Source: an uncultured Clostridia bacterium (lineage in GTDB: Bacteria > Bacillota > Clostridia > Lachnospirales > Lachnospiraceae). From it: DNA of 7,531 nucleotides. The DNA lies in assembly GCA_947178045.1 (NCBI GenBank), contig CAMWWR010000082.1, positions 1-7,531 of the forward strand, given 5' to 3'. The notes below the pieces were generated by a model. It was not told the origin of the DNA. It worked only from the letters and a program-made list of their open reading frames with translations, and searched no databases. The translations under genes were made by a program, and so were the position numbers. How positions within the stretch are numbered: the stretch's first letter is position 1; the number at the start of each line of letters is the position of its first letter. Shown in pieces: positions 1-6,244 of the stretch.

Positions 1-680
1 GAGCAGGAAAAAGTACGCTGTTAAAGCTGATGATGGGAATGTATGAGCCGACCGAAGGAACCATCCGGCTGAACGGCGCGGATATTACAAAGCTCAGGAA
101 AAAGGATATCTACCGGCTCTATTCCGCAGTATTCCAGGATACGATGATTCTGCCTGCCATGATAGATGAAAATATTGCGCTCCGGCCGAAGGCTGATGTG
201 GACAGGAAAAGGGTGGAAGAGATGCTTCGTCTTTCAGGCCTCGATACGGATTTTTCCGAGCGGAATATTACGCTGGAAAGCTATATGACGGACCGGCTGG
301 TCGAGGACGGGGTTTATCTGTCCGGCGGACAGGAGCAGAAGTTCCTGCTGGCGAGGGCGCTTTACAAGGACGCGCCCGTGCTGCTTTTGGATGAGCCTAC
401 GGCGGCGTTGGACCCGCTTGCGGAGCAGGAGGTCTATGAATCGTACCAGAAGCTCTGCCGGAACAAGACGGCGCTGTTTATTTCCCACCGGCTTGCCAGC
501 ACGCAGTTTTCGGACTGGATTATGTTTTTGCAGAACGGACACATTATAGAGAAGGGGAGCCACGAGGAACTTCTGGCAGCAGGAGGAGAATACGCCAGAC
601 TGTACGAGCTGCAGAGCTATTATTATAATCTGGCAGAAGAGGAACAGGGAAGAGAGGAGGAAGACTATGGATGTGAATAG
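1..680 (+). CDS. ABC exporter subunit, ATP-binding domain (5' end outside window)
   Basis: This is the C-terminal nucleotide-binding domain of an ABC transporter; the gene enters from the left edge. The reading frame is already open at base 3 and encodes AGKSTLLKL, the end of a Walker A motif, so the ATG at base 30 is internal. Counting from that methionine, the Q-loop is Q36 (VFQD), the signature is LSGGQ at 97-101, Walker B is VLLLDE at 117-122 with catalytic E122, and the H-loop is H153 (ISHRL). All catalytic elements are present. The tail is very acidic (EEEQGREEED) because the same purine-rich bases form the ribosome binding site of the next gene, which it overlaps by 14 nt. By family knowledge such adjacent, overlapping genes usually encode the two halves of a heterodimeric exporter, with membrane segments N-terminal to this domain. 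The substrate cannot be told. Confidence 0.93.
   Translation, partial: AGKSTLLKLMMGMYEPTEGTIRLNGADITKLRKKDIYRLYSAVFQDTMILPAMIDENIALRPKADVDRKRVEEMLRLSGLDTDFSERNITLESYMTDRLVEDGVYLSGGQEQKFLLARALYKDAPVLLLDEPTAALDPLAEQEVYESYQKLCRNKTALFISHRLASTQFSDWIMFLQNGHIIEKGSHEELLAAGGEYARLYELQSYYYNLAEEEQGREEEDYGCE
652..660 (+). promoter_or_regulatory. Ribosome binding site inside the upstream ABC gene
   Basis: The purine run GAGAGGAGG lies 6 nt before the ATG at 667 and inside the coding sequence of the first ABC subunit. With the 14-nt gene overlap this suggests translational coupling of the two subunits, which would keep them in equal amounts. It also fixes 667 as the start of the second subunit. Confidence 0.7.
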
Positions 681-2565
681 TAAAGAGATAACGGAAAAGC
701 TGACCTTCCGTGAAAAGAAAGCGGTTCTGCTGCGGCTTTTGAAAGAGATTTATCTGTTGGCGCCTGATTTTATTGTCGTAACGATTTTCCGGCAGCTGTT
801 TCGTGTTTCCGTAGGCTATATCGGAATCTATATTTCTACTATGGTATTGAATGAGCTGGAGGCGGGGACCTCTGCCGGGCAGCTGATTCCTAAGGTGGCT
901 CTGTGGATGCTGGCGACGCTCGTGCTGTATCTTCTTATCGGAAAGCTCTCAAATGAGAGCGAGGTAATTAAAAGCCATTCGTGGGAGCTTCTGGACGTCA
1001 GAAAGGCAATTAAAAATATGGAAATGAACTATCCGGAGCTGGACAGCCCTTATACCAACAAGCTGTACAGCCGTATGGAGGAGGATAACCGGTGGGGAAG
1101 CGGAATCTATGGAGGCTTTGATAATTTTGAAAAGCTGTGCTATCAGATATTTAACGCCTTGTTTGCGATAGGAATGCTGGTTCCTGTGTTATATAAGCTG
1201 CTCGAGCATAGAAATATATTGACTTACTTCTTTTTTGCAGTGCTTGTTCTGGCAATTGCCTGTAACGGTATAGCGGAGCGTTATTTCGGGAAAAAGCTGA
1301 CGGAATATATGGCGCTTTGGACGAATGACAAGCCGGAGGATACCAACCTGATGTGGTATTATGCGGTATACGACGGGATATCCATGGAAAATCGCAAGGA
1401 CGTGAAGCTTTATGATGCAATCGATTTGTTAAAGGAGTATACCTTTGTCCATGGCATGGAATTTTTGAAGAATAAGGACAATCTTGTAGCAGGTACCGGC
1501 GGGCGCAGGGAATTTATTATCAATATCCTGAATGCCGGAGTCAGAGGAATCTGTTATCTGTTTCTTACGCTGATTGCAGCGGGAGGAAGCTTTGCCGCGG
1601 GCCTGCTGATCCGGTATGTGGCATGCTTTGAACGGCTGACAAACTCTGTCCAGAACATACTTCACGATGCGCAGGCATTCCTTCTGGTTGCGCGCAGACA
1701 GAGTACCATGTTTGAATTTCTTGATATCAAACCAAGCTTTTACGAGGGAAAGCTGCCGGTAGAAAAGCGGAGCGATAATGAGTATGAGGTCGAGTTCTGC
1801 AATGTGTCGTTCCGGTATCCGGGACGGGAGGAATATGCGCTCCGCAATTTTTCCCTGAAGCTGCGGATTGGGGAGCGTATGGCGGTCGTGGGAAAGAACG
1901 GTTCGGGAAAAACTACCATGATTAAGCTGCTCTGCAGGCTGTATGAGCCTACGGAGGGCGTAATCTATCTTAACGGGGTGGATATCCGCAAGTATGATTA
2001 TCGTGAGTATATGCAGCTGTTTTCGGTCGTGTTTCAGGACTTTGCCCTGTTTGACTATTCCATAGCGGAAAATGTGGCGACAGGGGAGCAGTATGACTCC
2101 GAAAAGGTAGTGGAAAGCCTGATAAAAGCCGGCTTTGGCGAGCGGCTTGGCAGACTGCCTGACGGCATAAATACGCTGATTGACAAGGGCTGTGATGAGG
2201 CGGGTGTTCTTTTTTCCGGTGGGGAGCGGCAGAAAATCGCCATTGCAAGAGCGCTGTATAAGGATTCTCCGTTTATTTTGCTGGATGAGCCTACGGCGGC
2301 ATTGGACCCGGTTGCGGAATATGAGGTGTACTCTGCCTTTGATGAAATGGTAGGCGGCAAAACCGCCATTTACATCAGTCACAGGCTTTCCTCCTGCCGG
2401 TTCTGCGATGACATCGTAGTGTTTGACAAGGGGCAGGTAGTACAGCGGGGGAGTCATACTGCGCTGCTGGCAGACGAAAACGGTTTGTATTACGCACTTT
2501 ATATGGCACAGGCGCAGTATTATGAGAATAATGCGGGGAAAACGGAATGCAATAGTATAACTTGA
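667..2565 (+). CDS. ABC exporter subunit, fused membrane and ATP-binding domains
   Basis: This is a complete 632-residue half-transporter of ABC exporter (ABCB/MsbA-like) architecture. Six hydrophobic stretches, at roughly 36-60, 75-93, 158-178, 184-203, 284-304 and 306-320, form the membrane domain. The ATP-binding domain follows from about 373: Walker A GKNGSGKT at 409-416, Q-loop Q457, signature FSGGE at 516-520, Walker B FILLDE at 536-541 with catalytic E541, and switch H572. The signature begins with Phe rather than the usual Leu. The loop before it (DEAGV) also differs from the common exporter GERG motif, as does that of the partner (VEDGV). It should use ATP to move an unknown substrate outward across the cytoplasmic membrane, as a heterodimer with the overlapping upstream gene. 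No precursor peptide, immunity or regulator gene is visible to suggest the cargo. No terminator follows, so some transcription may read into the downstream redox gene. Confidence 0.93.
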   Translation: MDVNSKEITEKLTFREKKAVLLRLLKEIYLLAPDFIVVTIFRQLFRVSVGYIGIYISTMVLNELEAGTSAGQLIPKVALWMLATLVLYLLIGKLSNESEVIKSHSWELLDVRKAIKNMEMNYPELDSPYTNKLYSRMEEDNRWGSGIYGGFDNFEKLCYQIFNALFAIGMLVPVLYKLLEHRNILTYFFFAVLVLAIACNGIAERYFGKKLTEYMALWTNDKPEDTNLMWYYAVYDGISMENRKDVKLYDAIDLLKEYTFVHGMEFLKNKDNLVAGTGGRREFIINILNAGVRGICYLFLTLIAAGGSFAAGLLIRYVACFERLTNSVQNILHDAQAFLLVARRQSTMFEFLDIKPSFYEGKLPVEKRSDNEYEVEFCNVSFRYPGREEYALRNFSLKLRIGERMAVVGKNGSGKTTMIKLLCRLYEPTEGVIYLNGVDIRKYDYREYMQLFSVVFQDFALFDYSIAENVATGEQYDSEKVVESLIKAGFGERLGRLPDGINTLIDKGCDEAGVLFSGGERQKIAIARALYKDSPFILLDEPTAALDPVAEYEVYSAFDEMVGGKTAIYISHRLSSCRFCDDIVVFDKGQVVQRGSHTALLADENGLYYALYMAQAQYYENNAGKTECNSIT

Positions 2566-2590
2566 CGAAAGAGGCCGAATACTATATAAT
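2562..2590 (+). promoter_or_regulatory. Sigma-A type promoter of the DUF1858 gene
   Basis: A -35 box TTGACG (2562-2567) and a -10 box TATAAT (2585-2590) are separated by exactly 17 bp, matching the housekeeping consensus at 11 of 12 positions. The -35 box contains the TGA stop codon of the ABC gene (2563-2565). Transcription should begin near 2597, giving a leader of about 86 nt before the ATG at 2683. Confidence 0.8.
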
Positions 2591-2595
2591 CGTTA

Positions 2596-2614
2596 CGATC
2601 ATGGAAGATGATCG
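2596..2614 (+). promoter_or_regulatory. Palindrome at the predicted transcript 5' end
   Basis: The arms CGATCAT (2596-2602) and ATGATCG (2608-2614) form a perfect 7-bp inverted repeat around GGAAG, starting almost exactly at the predicted transcription start. It could be a repressor operator overlapping the start site or a 5' hairpin that stabilises the mRNA. The sequence alone does not decide between them. Confidence 0.4.
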
Positions 2615-2682
2615 CTGATATGAAATCAATACGGATGCAATATCGCGGACAGCCCTGCGGTATGCAGGAAAGGAGTGCAGGA

Positions 2683-2883
2683 ATGAAGGTAACAAAGGAT
2701 ATGACGATTGCTCAGATCATTCAGATCGATCAGAACATTATTCCGATTCTGATGGACGCGGGAATGCACTGTGTCGGCTGCCCGTCGGCCCAGGGCGAGA
2801 GCCTGGTGGAGGCGTCGTTTGTCCACGGGATCGATGCGGATAAGCTGGTGGAGGACATCAATAAGTTCCTGGAGGCCGAGTAA
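2683..2883 (+). CDS. DUF1858 redox-disulfide protein (CxxC)
   Basis: This is a 66-residue cytosolic protein of the DUF1858 family, whose members are also known as hybrid-cluster-protein-associated redox disulfide proteins. The hallmark is MHCVGCPSA with C30 and C33 as the CxxC pair, after the typical N-terminal segment MTIAQIIQIDQNIIPILMDAG and before a helical end (DADKLVEDINKFLEAE). An upstream in-frame ATG at 2608 would add 25 residues that look nothing like the family and lies inside the leader hairpin. The ATG at 2683 has AAAGGAG at 2669-2675 with 7 nt spacing, so it is preferred. The family is linked by name and context to hybrid cluster protein and to redox or metal chemistry, but its exact role is unsettled. 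Here it is a single-gene unit with its own promoter and terminator. Confidence 0.88.
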   Translation: MKVTKDMTIAQIIQIDQNIIPILMDAGMHCVGCPSAQGESLVEASFVHGIDADKLVEDINKFLEAE

Positions 2884-2922
2884 GGCGGGCCGGGAGAGAA
2901 ACAAGCGGTCGTGCGGATGCAG

Positions 2923-2970
2923 AAAACCGGCGGTACCGGCCTTATATGAGGCGCGATACCGCCGGTTTTT
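2923..2970 (+). terminator. Strong intrinsic terminator after the DUF1858 gene
   Basis: The arms AAAACCGGCGGTA (2923-2935) and TACCGCCGGTTTT (2957-2969) form a perfect 13-bp stem ending in a run of five T (2966-2970). The loop holds its own small hairpin, GCCT (2939-2942) with AGGC (2949-2952). Because the left arm starts with AAAA, it may also act weakly on the opposite strand behind mecA. Confidence 0.88.
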
Positions 2971-3031
2971 ATGCGCACACCGCAGAGGAATTGTGCCGCT
3001 GAGGCGGCGCGGCATCGGCGCGCGAGCAGTG

Positions 3032-3062
3032 AAAAAAGCCTCCCTGCTCGATTGCGCAGAGG
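3032..3062 (-). terminator. Probable intrinsic terminator of mecA
   Basis: Read on the minus strand just after the mecA stop, CCTC+TGC (3062-3056) can pair with GCA+GAGG (3047-3039 with a 2-nt bulge), enclosing an 8-nt loop. One base later there is a run of six T (plus-strand A at 3032-3037). The stem is short and bulged, so termination may be incomplete and the strong hairpin at 2923-2970 may act as a backstop. Confidence 0.5.
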
Positions 3063-3069
3063 TATTTTC

Positions 3070-3867
3070 CTACAGGCGCTCCAGCACCTGGATTGCGCGG
3101 TCCTTTACGATACATTCGAAATGCTCGTCGAAATATGCGGCGGAGGCATCGTTAAAATGCTCCTGTGAGCCGTACTCGGAGGCAATATTGCACACCTTGT
3201 TGTAATCCACCGGCTTGTGCTCCGATATATGGAGGACAAGATGGTAGGAGGAATCGAGCGGATTTTTATAGAGAGTGTTGCTGCCGCGGTAAAAAGGAGC
3301 AATCACGGCGGCGAGCGACGTAACCTCGCTGAGGGTGGAGAAGCGGAAAGCACGGGCAAGCTGCTTTGCCATTTCCTCCGGCGAAAGCTTGCGGGCCTCG
3401 ATGCCCTCATGGGCATTGCTCTTGCTCTGTACGGCCTCCAGCGCGCGCTGCTTCAGTTCACCTAAAAACGGGAGCTTGTCGGCGAGAAGATCCCCCATCT
3501 GCTCGAAATACTGCAGAATCTGGTCGGCCGTCGCATCCTCCGGCAGATCCAGAGAATCGGTATCCTCCTCCTCGTCGTGCGCAGGAGTAAAATTGGAAAA
3601 ACGGGTGTCCAGCTCGTCCGGGTCCTCCACCTTTGTGATCACGAGAATCAGGCAGTCTGCGGACACCGGGATGGCTTCTATCATAAGAGGAATATTGTCG
3701 GCGTCAAATCCGAGCTCGGCGGAGGCCTGCTGCATCATGTCGCGAAACAGAGCCTTTGCCTTATCGCTCCCGTATGCCAGCTCGCTGATGCGCAGATGTC
3801 GGTCGGCAAGATCATTTTTATTCAGTGTACAGCGGATCTGAGTATCACTAATCTTTTCAATTTTCAT
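3070..3867 (-). CDS. mecA: MecA adaptor protein for Clp protease
   Basis: This is a 265-residue MecA-family adaptor. In Bacillus, MecA recruits substrates to the ClpC unfoldase, promotes ClpC hexamer assembly and is degraded with its cargo. The N-terminal substrate-binding domain (about 1-93) begins MKIEKISDTQIRCTLNKNDL and contains LMIEAIP (61-67) and VITKVEDPDELDTRFS (76-91), segments typical of the family. An acidic linker follows (DEEEDTDSLDLPED, 98-111). The C-terminal ClpC-binding domain covers about 165-265, with AFRFSTLSEVTSLA and a YHLVLH strand. Length and domain order are normal, without truncation. The start is supported by AAGGAG on the minus strand (plus 3877-3882), 9 nt upstream. 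It is a single gene, divergent from the kinase operon and convergent with the DUF1858 gene. Its targets in this organism are unknown. Confidence 0.93.
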   Translation of the reverse strand: MKIEKISDTQIRCTLNKNDLADRHLRISELAYGSDKAKALFRDMMQQASAELGFDADNIPLMIEAIPVSADCLILVITKVEDPDELDTRFSNFTPAHDEEEDTDSLDLPEDATADQILQYFEQMGDLLADKLPFLGELKQRALEAVQSKSNAHEGIEARKLSPEEMAKQLARAFRFSTLSEVTSLAAVIAPFYRGSNTLYKNPLDSSYHLVLHISEHKPVDYNKVCNIASEYGSQEHFNDASAAYFDEHFECIVKDRAIQVLERL

Positions 3868-3909
3868 CGATCACATCTCCTTAAGGGCGGTACTATATTG
3901 TATGAAGCA

Positions 3910-3938
3910 TTTCCGGGGAAATGAAAAACTCCCGGAAA
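3910..3938 (-). promoter_or_regulatory. Hairpin in the mecA leader
   Basis: The arms TTTCCGGG (3910-3917) and CCCGGAAA (3931-3938) form an 8-bp GC-rich stem with a 13-nt loop inside the predicted mecA 5' leader, about 43 nt upstream of the start codon. There is no T run after it on the minus strand, so it is not a terminator. It might influence mRNA stability or translation. Confidence 0.4.
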
Positions 3939-3964
3939 CATCGCAGTATCTAATGTGTATTCAA

Positions 3965-3993
3965 AGTATAAAGGAAAAGTGCTTATAAGTCAA
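3965..3993 (-). promoter_or_regulatory. Sigma-A type promoter of mecA
   Basis: On the minus strand TTGACT (plus 3988-3993) and TATACT (plus 3965-3970) are spaced by 17 bp. Transcription would start near 3958 and give a leader of about 90 nt. No better promoter lies closer to the gene; a TACAAT at 3897-3902 lacks a good -35 at proper spacing. Confidence 0.65.
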
Positions 3994-4001
3994 CAGCTTC
4001 T

Positions 4002-4029
4002 TTGTGACTTCCGGCATTTTTCATAAACT
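4002..4029 (+). promoter_or_regulatory. Possible promoter of the kinase operon
   Basis: TTGTGA (4002-4007) and TAAACT (4024-4029) with a 16-bp spacer could drive the kinase gene from the intergenic region shared with mecA. A second candidate, TTGCAT (4069-4074) with TAGAAT (4092-4097) and 17-bp spacing, has better boxes. It would start transcription near 4104, however, after the most likely start codon. Neither is convincing alone. Confidence 0.3.
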
Positions 4030-4095
4030 TACCATGGAATTTTCTACATGCCTTCCGGGAGAATTGCCTTGCATGCGCAGGGAAAATCCGTTAGA

Positions 4096-5493
4096 ATGAA
4101 ATCGTCAGCAGAAGGGGGTGAGACCGATTGGACTGAGAGATACCGCGTTACGGCGGTGCTGAAGGAGAGAGGCGGCACGAGAGTGTGTCTGGCGGAGCAT
4201 CTCCTCCTGAAGCAGAAAAGAATTATCAAAACGGTATGCAGGACCTCCGGCGAAGCCGAAGCGGCGCTTCGGGAAGCCGTTCTGATGAGAGGGCTGCGGC
4301 ATCCGTGTATCCCGGAAATCTATGATATCGAGGAGCAGGAAAGCGGCTTCAGCATCATTGAGGAGTATATTCCGGGAGAATCTTTAACTTCTTATTTTCT
4401 ATCAAAATACCCAGAGACAGAAGAAATTATATCGTTTTCCGTTCAGCTGTGCGGGCTGCTGGAATATTTGCACGGGAGAAAACCGCCGGTGCTGCATCTG
4501 GATATCAAGCCGGATAATCTGATTGTGTGCCGGGGCAGGCTGCATCTTGTTGATTTCGGCAGCGCACGACAGACGGAGCAGGGCGGAGAGGCGGCAGCGC
4601 TGACCGGCACTCCGGGCTATGCAGCGCCGGAATGCTATCGGGGCGCGGCGGGGGTGAGGAGCGATCTTTACGCCGTCGGCAGACTGCTGGAGTTTATGCT
4701 TTCCCACAGTGCGGAAAGGAGGGGGAGAAAGCAGAGAGCACGAAGAAAAAGCCTGCTGCGCGTTATGCGCCGGGCACAGAGGGAAAAGCCGGAGGAAAGA
4801 TATCCGTCCGCTTCGGCGATGAAGCGGGCGCTGCTGGCGGTCGGTGGGGCGGGGGCGGACTGGGCCGGCTGCCGGACCGTCGGCATCGCCGCCTGTACAA
4901 GGCGCATGGGCGCGACCTATATCGCCTTTCTTTTCGCTGCTTTTCTGCAGCAAAAAAGGAAAAGGGTACTGTATCTGGAGTGCAACGAGTCCGGCACGGT
5001 TATCCGCCTGCCGGTAAAGGAACGGCCTGACCGGCCGCCCGAGTTTCAGGGAATTCCCGTGGCGGAGGCCAGAGGAACCCGTCTGCGTATTTGTGGGGAA
5101 GGTTATGGAACCGCGTGGGAACGGAACTATTTTGAGAGGCTGGGCTACCAGATCGTGCTGGAGGATTTCGGAGCGCTGACACCGGAAAATTTGAAGGCAT
5201 TTCTGAGCGCTGACCTCAGTTTGTTTCTCGTCGGCGGAAGGGTATGGGAACGCGAGACGATGTGGAAGGGGATGACGCTGCTTTCGCGCTGTCAAAAGCG
5301 TCCGATTGTTCTGGTCAATTTTTCCGGAGAGCGGGAATTTAAAGAGCTTTCGGGGCAGCTGCCCGATGTGCGCTGCCTGAGGCTCCCACTTGCGGCGGAG
5401 CCTGCAGACAGCCGGGAAGGAGGGGAGCTGTGGGAGCTGTTCGACGAGCTGTGGGACGGGCCGGACGGTTTGACTGCCGGGGCCGGAGATTAA
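4096..5493 (+). CDS. Hanks-type Ser/Thr kinase fused to a degenerate MinD/ParA-like domain
   Basis: This 465-residue cytosolic protein has an N-terminal protein kinase (about 12-245) and a C-terminal domain (about 258-455). The kinase has Lys45 (IIKTV), helix-C Glu60, the catalytic loop HLDIKPDN (134-141; Asp136, Lys138, Asn141), DFG at 153-155 and APE at 177-179, so it should be able to phosphorylate proteins. The HRD arginine is Leu (a non-RD kinase), and the three standard glycines of the nucleotide loop are absent (LKERGGTRVCLA). There is no transmembrane segment or extracellular sensor. The C-terminal domain follows a MinD-like strand order: TVGIAACTRRMGAT (261-274) where the P-loop belongs but without its lysines, VLYLECNESG (291-300), IVLEDFG (353-359) and PIVLVNFSG (403-411). 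The ATG at 4096 is preferred over 4048, which has no ribosome binding site, but AGGGA lies 12 nt away, so the start is uncertain. The stop codon lies inside repeat copy A. Confidence 0.85.
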   Translation: MKSSAEGGETDWTERYRVTAVLKERGGTRVCLAEHLLLKQKRIIKTVCRTSGEAEAALREAVLMRGLRHPCIPEIYDIEEQESGFSIIEEYIPGESLTSYFLSKYPETEEIISFSVQLCGLLEYLHGRKPPVLHLDIKPDNLIVCRGRLHLVDFGSARQTEQGGEAAALTGTPGYAAPECYRGAAGVRSDLYAVGRLLEFMLSHSAERRGRKQRARRKSLLRVMRRAQREKPEERYPSASAMKRALLAVGGAGADWAGCRTVGIAACTRRMGATYIAFLFAAFLQQKRKRVLYLECNESGTVIRLPVKERPDRPPEFQGIPVAEARGTRLRICGEGYGTAWERNYFERLGYQIVLEDFGALTPENLKAFLSADLSLFLVGGRVWERETMWKGMTLLSRCQKRPIVLVNFSGEREFKELSGQLPDVRCLRLPLAAEPADSREGGELWELFDELWDGPDGLTAGAGD

Positions 5494-5524
5494 GGAAGCG
5501 CTGATTTAATCAGTGCTTCCTTAA
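5490..5524. repeat. Palindromic repeat copy A, containing the kinase stop codon
   Basis: A near-perfect palindrome: bases 5490-5506 pair with 5508-5524 (17 pairs, one G-U), centred on T5507. The core is TAAGGAAGCGCTGATT, and the TAA at 5491-5493 ends the kinase gene. In RNA it gives a long hairpin directly at the stop codon with no T run after it, so a role in mRNA 3'-end stability is more likely than classical termination. It shares its core with copies B and C. Confidence 0.85.
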
Positions 5525-5543
5525 GGCCTTCGGCGAATGCACA

Positions 5544-5584
5544 CGGATTTGCCAGGGAATATGCCGCTTCGCGGCGCAAATCCG
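5544..5584. repeat. Nested inverted repeat between repeat copies A and B
   Basis: CGGATTTGC (5544-5552) pairs with GCAAATCCG (5576-5584). Inside it GCCGC (5563-5567) and GCGGC (5571-5575) form a 5-bp hairpin with a TTC loop, directly stacked on the outer stem. CGGCG (5531-5535) can also pair with CGCCG (5586-5590) outside. With copies A and B almost the whole stretch 5490-5613 can fold. No reading frame is evident in it. Confidence 0.7.
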
Positions 5585-5589
5585 GCGCC

Positions 5590-5617
5590 GGAAACGCTTT
5601 AATCAGCGTTTCCTTAA
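5590..5617. repeat. Palindromic repeat copy B
   Basis: The arms GGAAACGCT (5590-5598) and AGCGTTTCC (5605-5613) pair perfectly around TTAATC and are followed by TTAA. It matches copy A except for three missing bases in the left half of the centre (GAT) and compensated changes in the arms: the A at position 4 of the left arm is matched by T on the right. It ends about 20 nt upstream of the ribosome binding site of the next gene. Confidence 0.8.
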
Positions 5618-5650
5618 ATTAAATTGAGAAGGAGAGGTGGAGGAACAAGC

Positions 5651-6244
5651 GTGGACTGCGCGGGAAAGATCGGAGTATTCGGGCTTCATCCGGCGGCCGG
5701 TGTCACCCATGTCGTGATGCTGCTGGCAAGCTACTTCAGCGACGTGCTGAAGAAGAAAACCGAGGTGCTTGAGGCGGACGGCGGCCGTGCGTTCGCACGG
5801 TACGAGAAATTCTTATATGGTACGGAGGAGGCTTTGACCTTTCGCACAAAGCGCTGTCTGTACCGGCGAAATGCAGAAGGCGGCATCGCCGCCGAACACG
5901 GGCGCGTTCAGATCTTTGATTTCGGCTGCCGGGAGGCTATGATGCCCCGTCTGTTTGCCTGCGGGCACAAAATTATTGTCGGGAGCGCAGGACTTTTCCA
6001 TGAGGAGGATATCGCGCGTTTTCTGAGCGGAAGGGAGGTGAGAGAGCTGCTCGCGCGGGAAGGAACCGGAGCCTGGCATTTTTTGCTGAACCACGGGAAT
6101 ACCGGAGAAAAATGCAGGCTGACCGCACACGCGGGCGAAATGACCATGGATATAACGGCCTACGGGCTTGGGACAGAGCCGAATACGCTGCGTTTGTCAA
6201 AGCAGGTCAGGCAGCTTTTTTGCAAATTGAATATGGCACTCTAA
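5651..6244 (+). CDS. Free-standing degenerate MinD/ParA-like protein
   Basis: A 197-residue protein I cannot name. Its strand pattern is that of a MinD/CpaE-type ATPase: KIGVFGLHPAAGVTHVVMLL (6-25) at the P-loop position, TEVLEADGG (37-45), VQIFDFG (86-92) where Walker B belongs, KIIVGSAG (107-114), and WHFLLNHGN (142-150) resembling the late strand ending in Asn. The P-loop has no lysine, so ATP hydrolysis is doubtful. The same signature pattern occurs in the C-terminal half of the kinase upstream, so the two look like distant paralogues. There is no signal peptide or membrane segment. The start is taken as GTG 5651, 7 nt after GGAGG (5639-5643); the frame is open back to TTG 5624, but that would encode the ribosome binding site as RRRGGG. 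It is probably co-transcribed with the kinase (157-nt gap). Its TAA stop is the first codon of repeat copy C. Confidence 0.8.
   Translation: MDCAGKIGVFGLHPAAGVTHVVMLLASYFSDVLKKKTEVLEADGGRAFARYEKFLYGTEEALTFRTKRCLYRRNAEGGIAAEHGRVQIFDFGCREAMMPRLFACGHKIIVGSAGLFHEEDIARFLSGREVRELLAREGTGAWHFLLNHGNTGEKCRLTAHAGEMTMDITAYGLGTEPNTLRLSKQVRQLFCKLNMAL

Noticed and set aside
1429..2457. Long open frame on the minus strand opposite the ABC exporter gene
   Set aside because: It is antisense to a strongly supported coding sequence with all ABC motifs and matches no family I recognise.
2608..2682. Upstream ATG extension of the DUF1858 protein
   Set aside because: It starts inside the leader hairpin about 10 nt after the predicted transcription start, has no ribosome binding site, and adds residues unlike the family.
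3335..3841. Plus-strand open frame across mecA
   Set aside because: It is a Ser/Arg-rich shadow of the mecA coding strand without a ribosome binding site.
4402..5295. Long open frame on the minus strand opposite the kinase
   Set aside because: It mirrors the codon pattern of the kinase gene, whose catalytic motifs are clear, and has no recognisable motif of its own.
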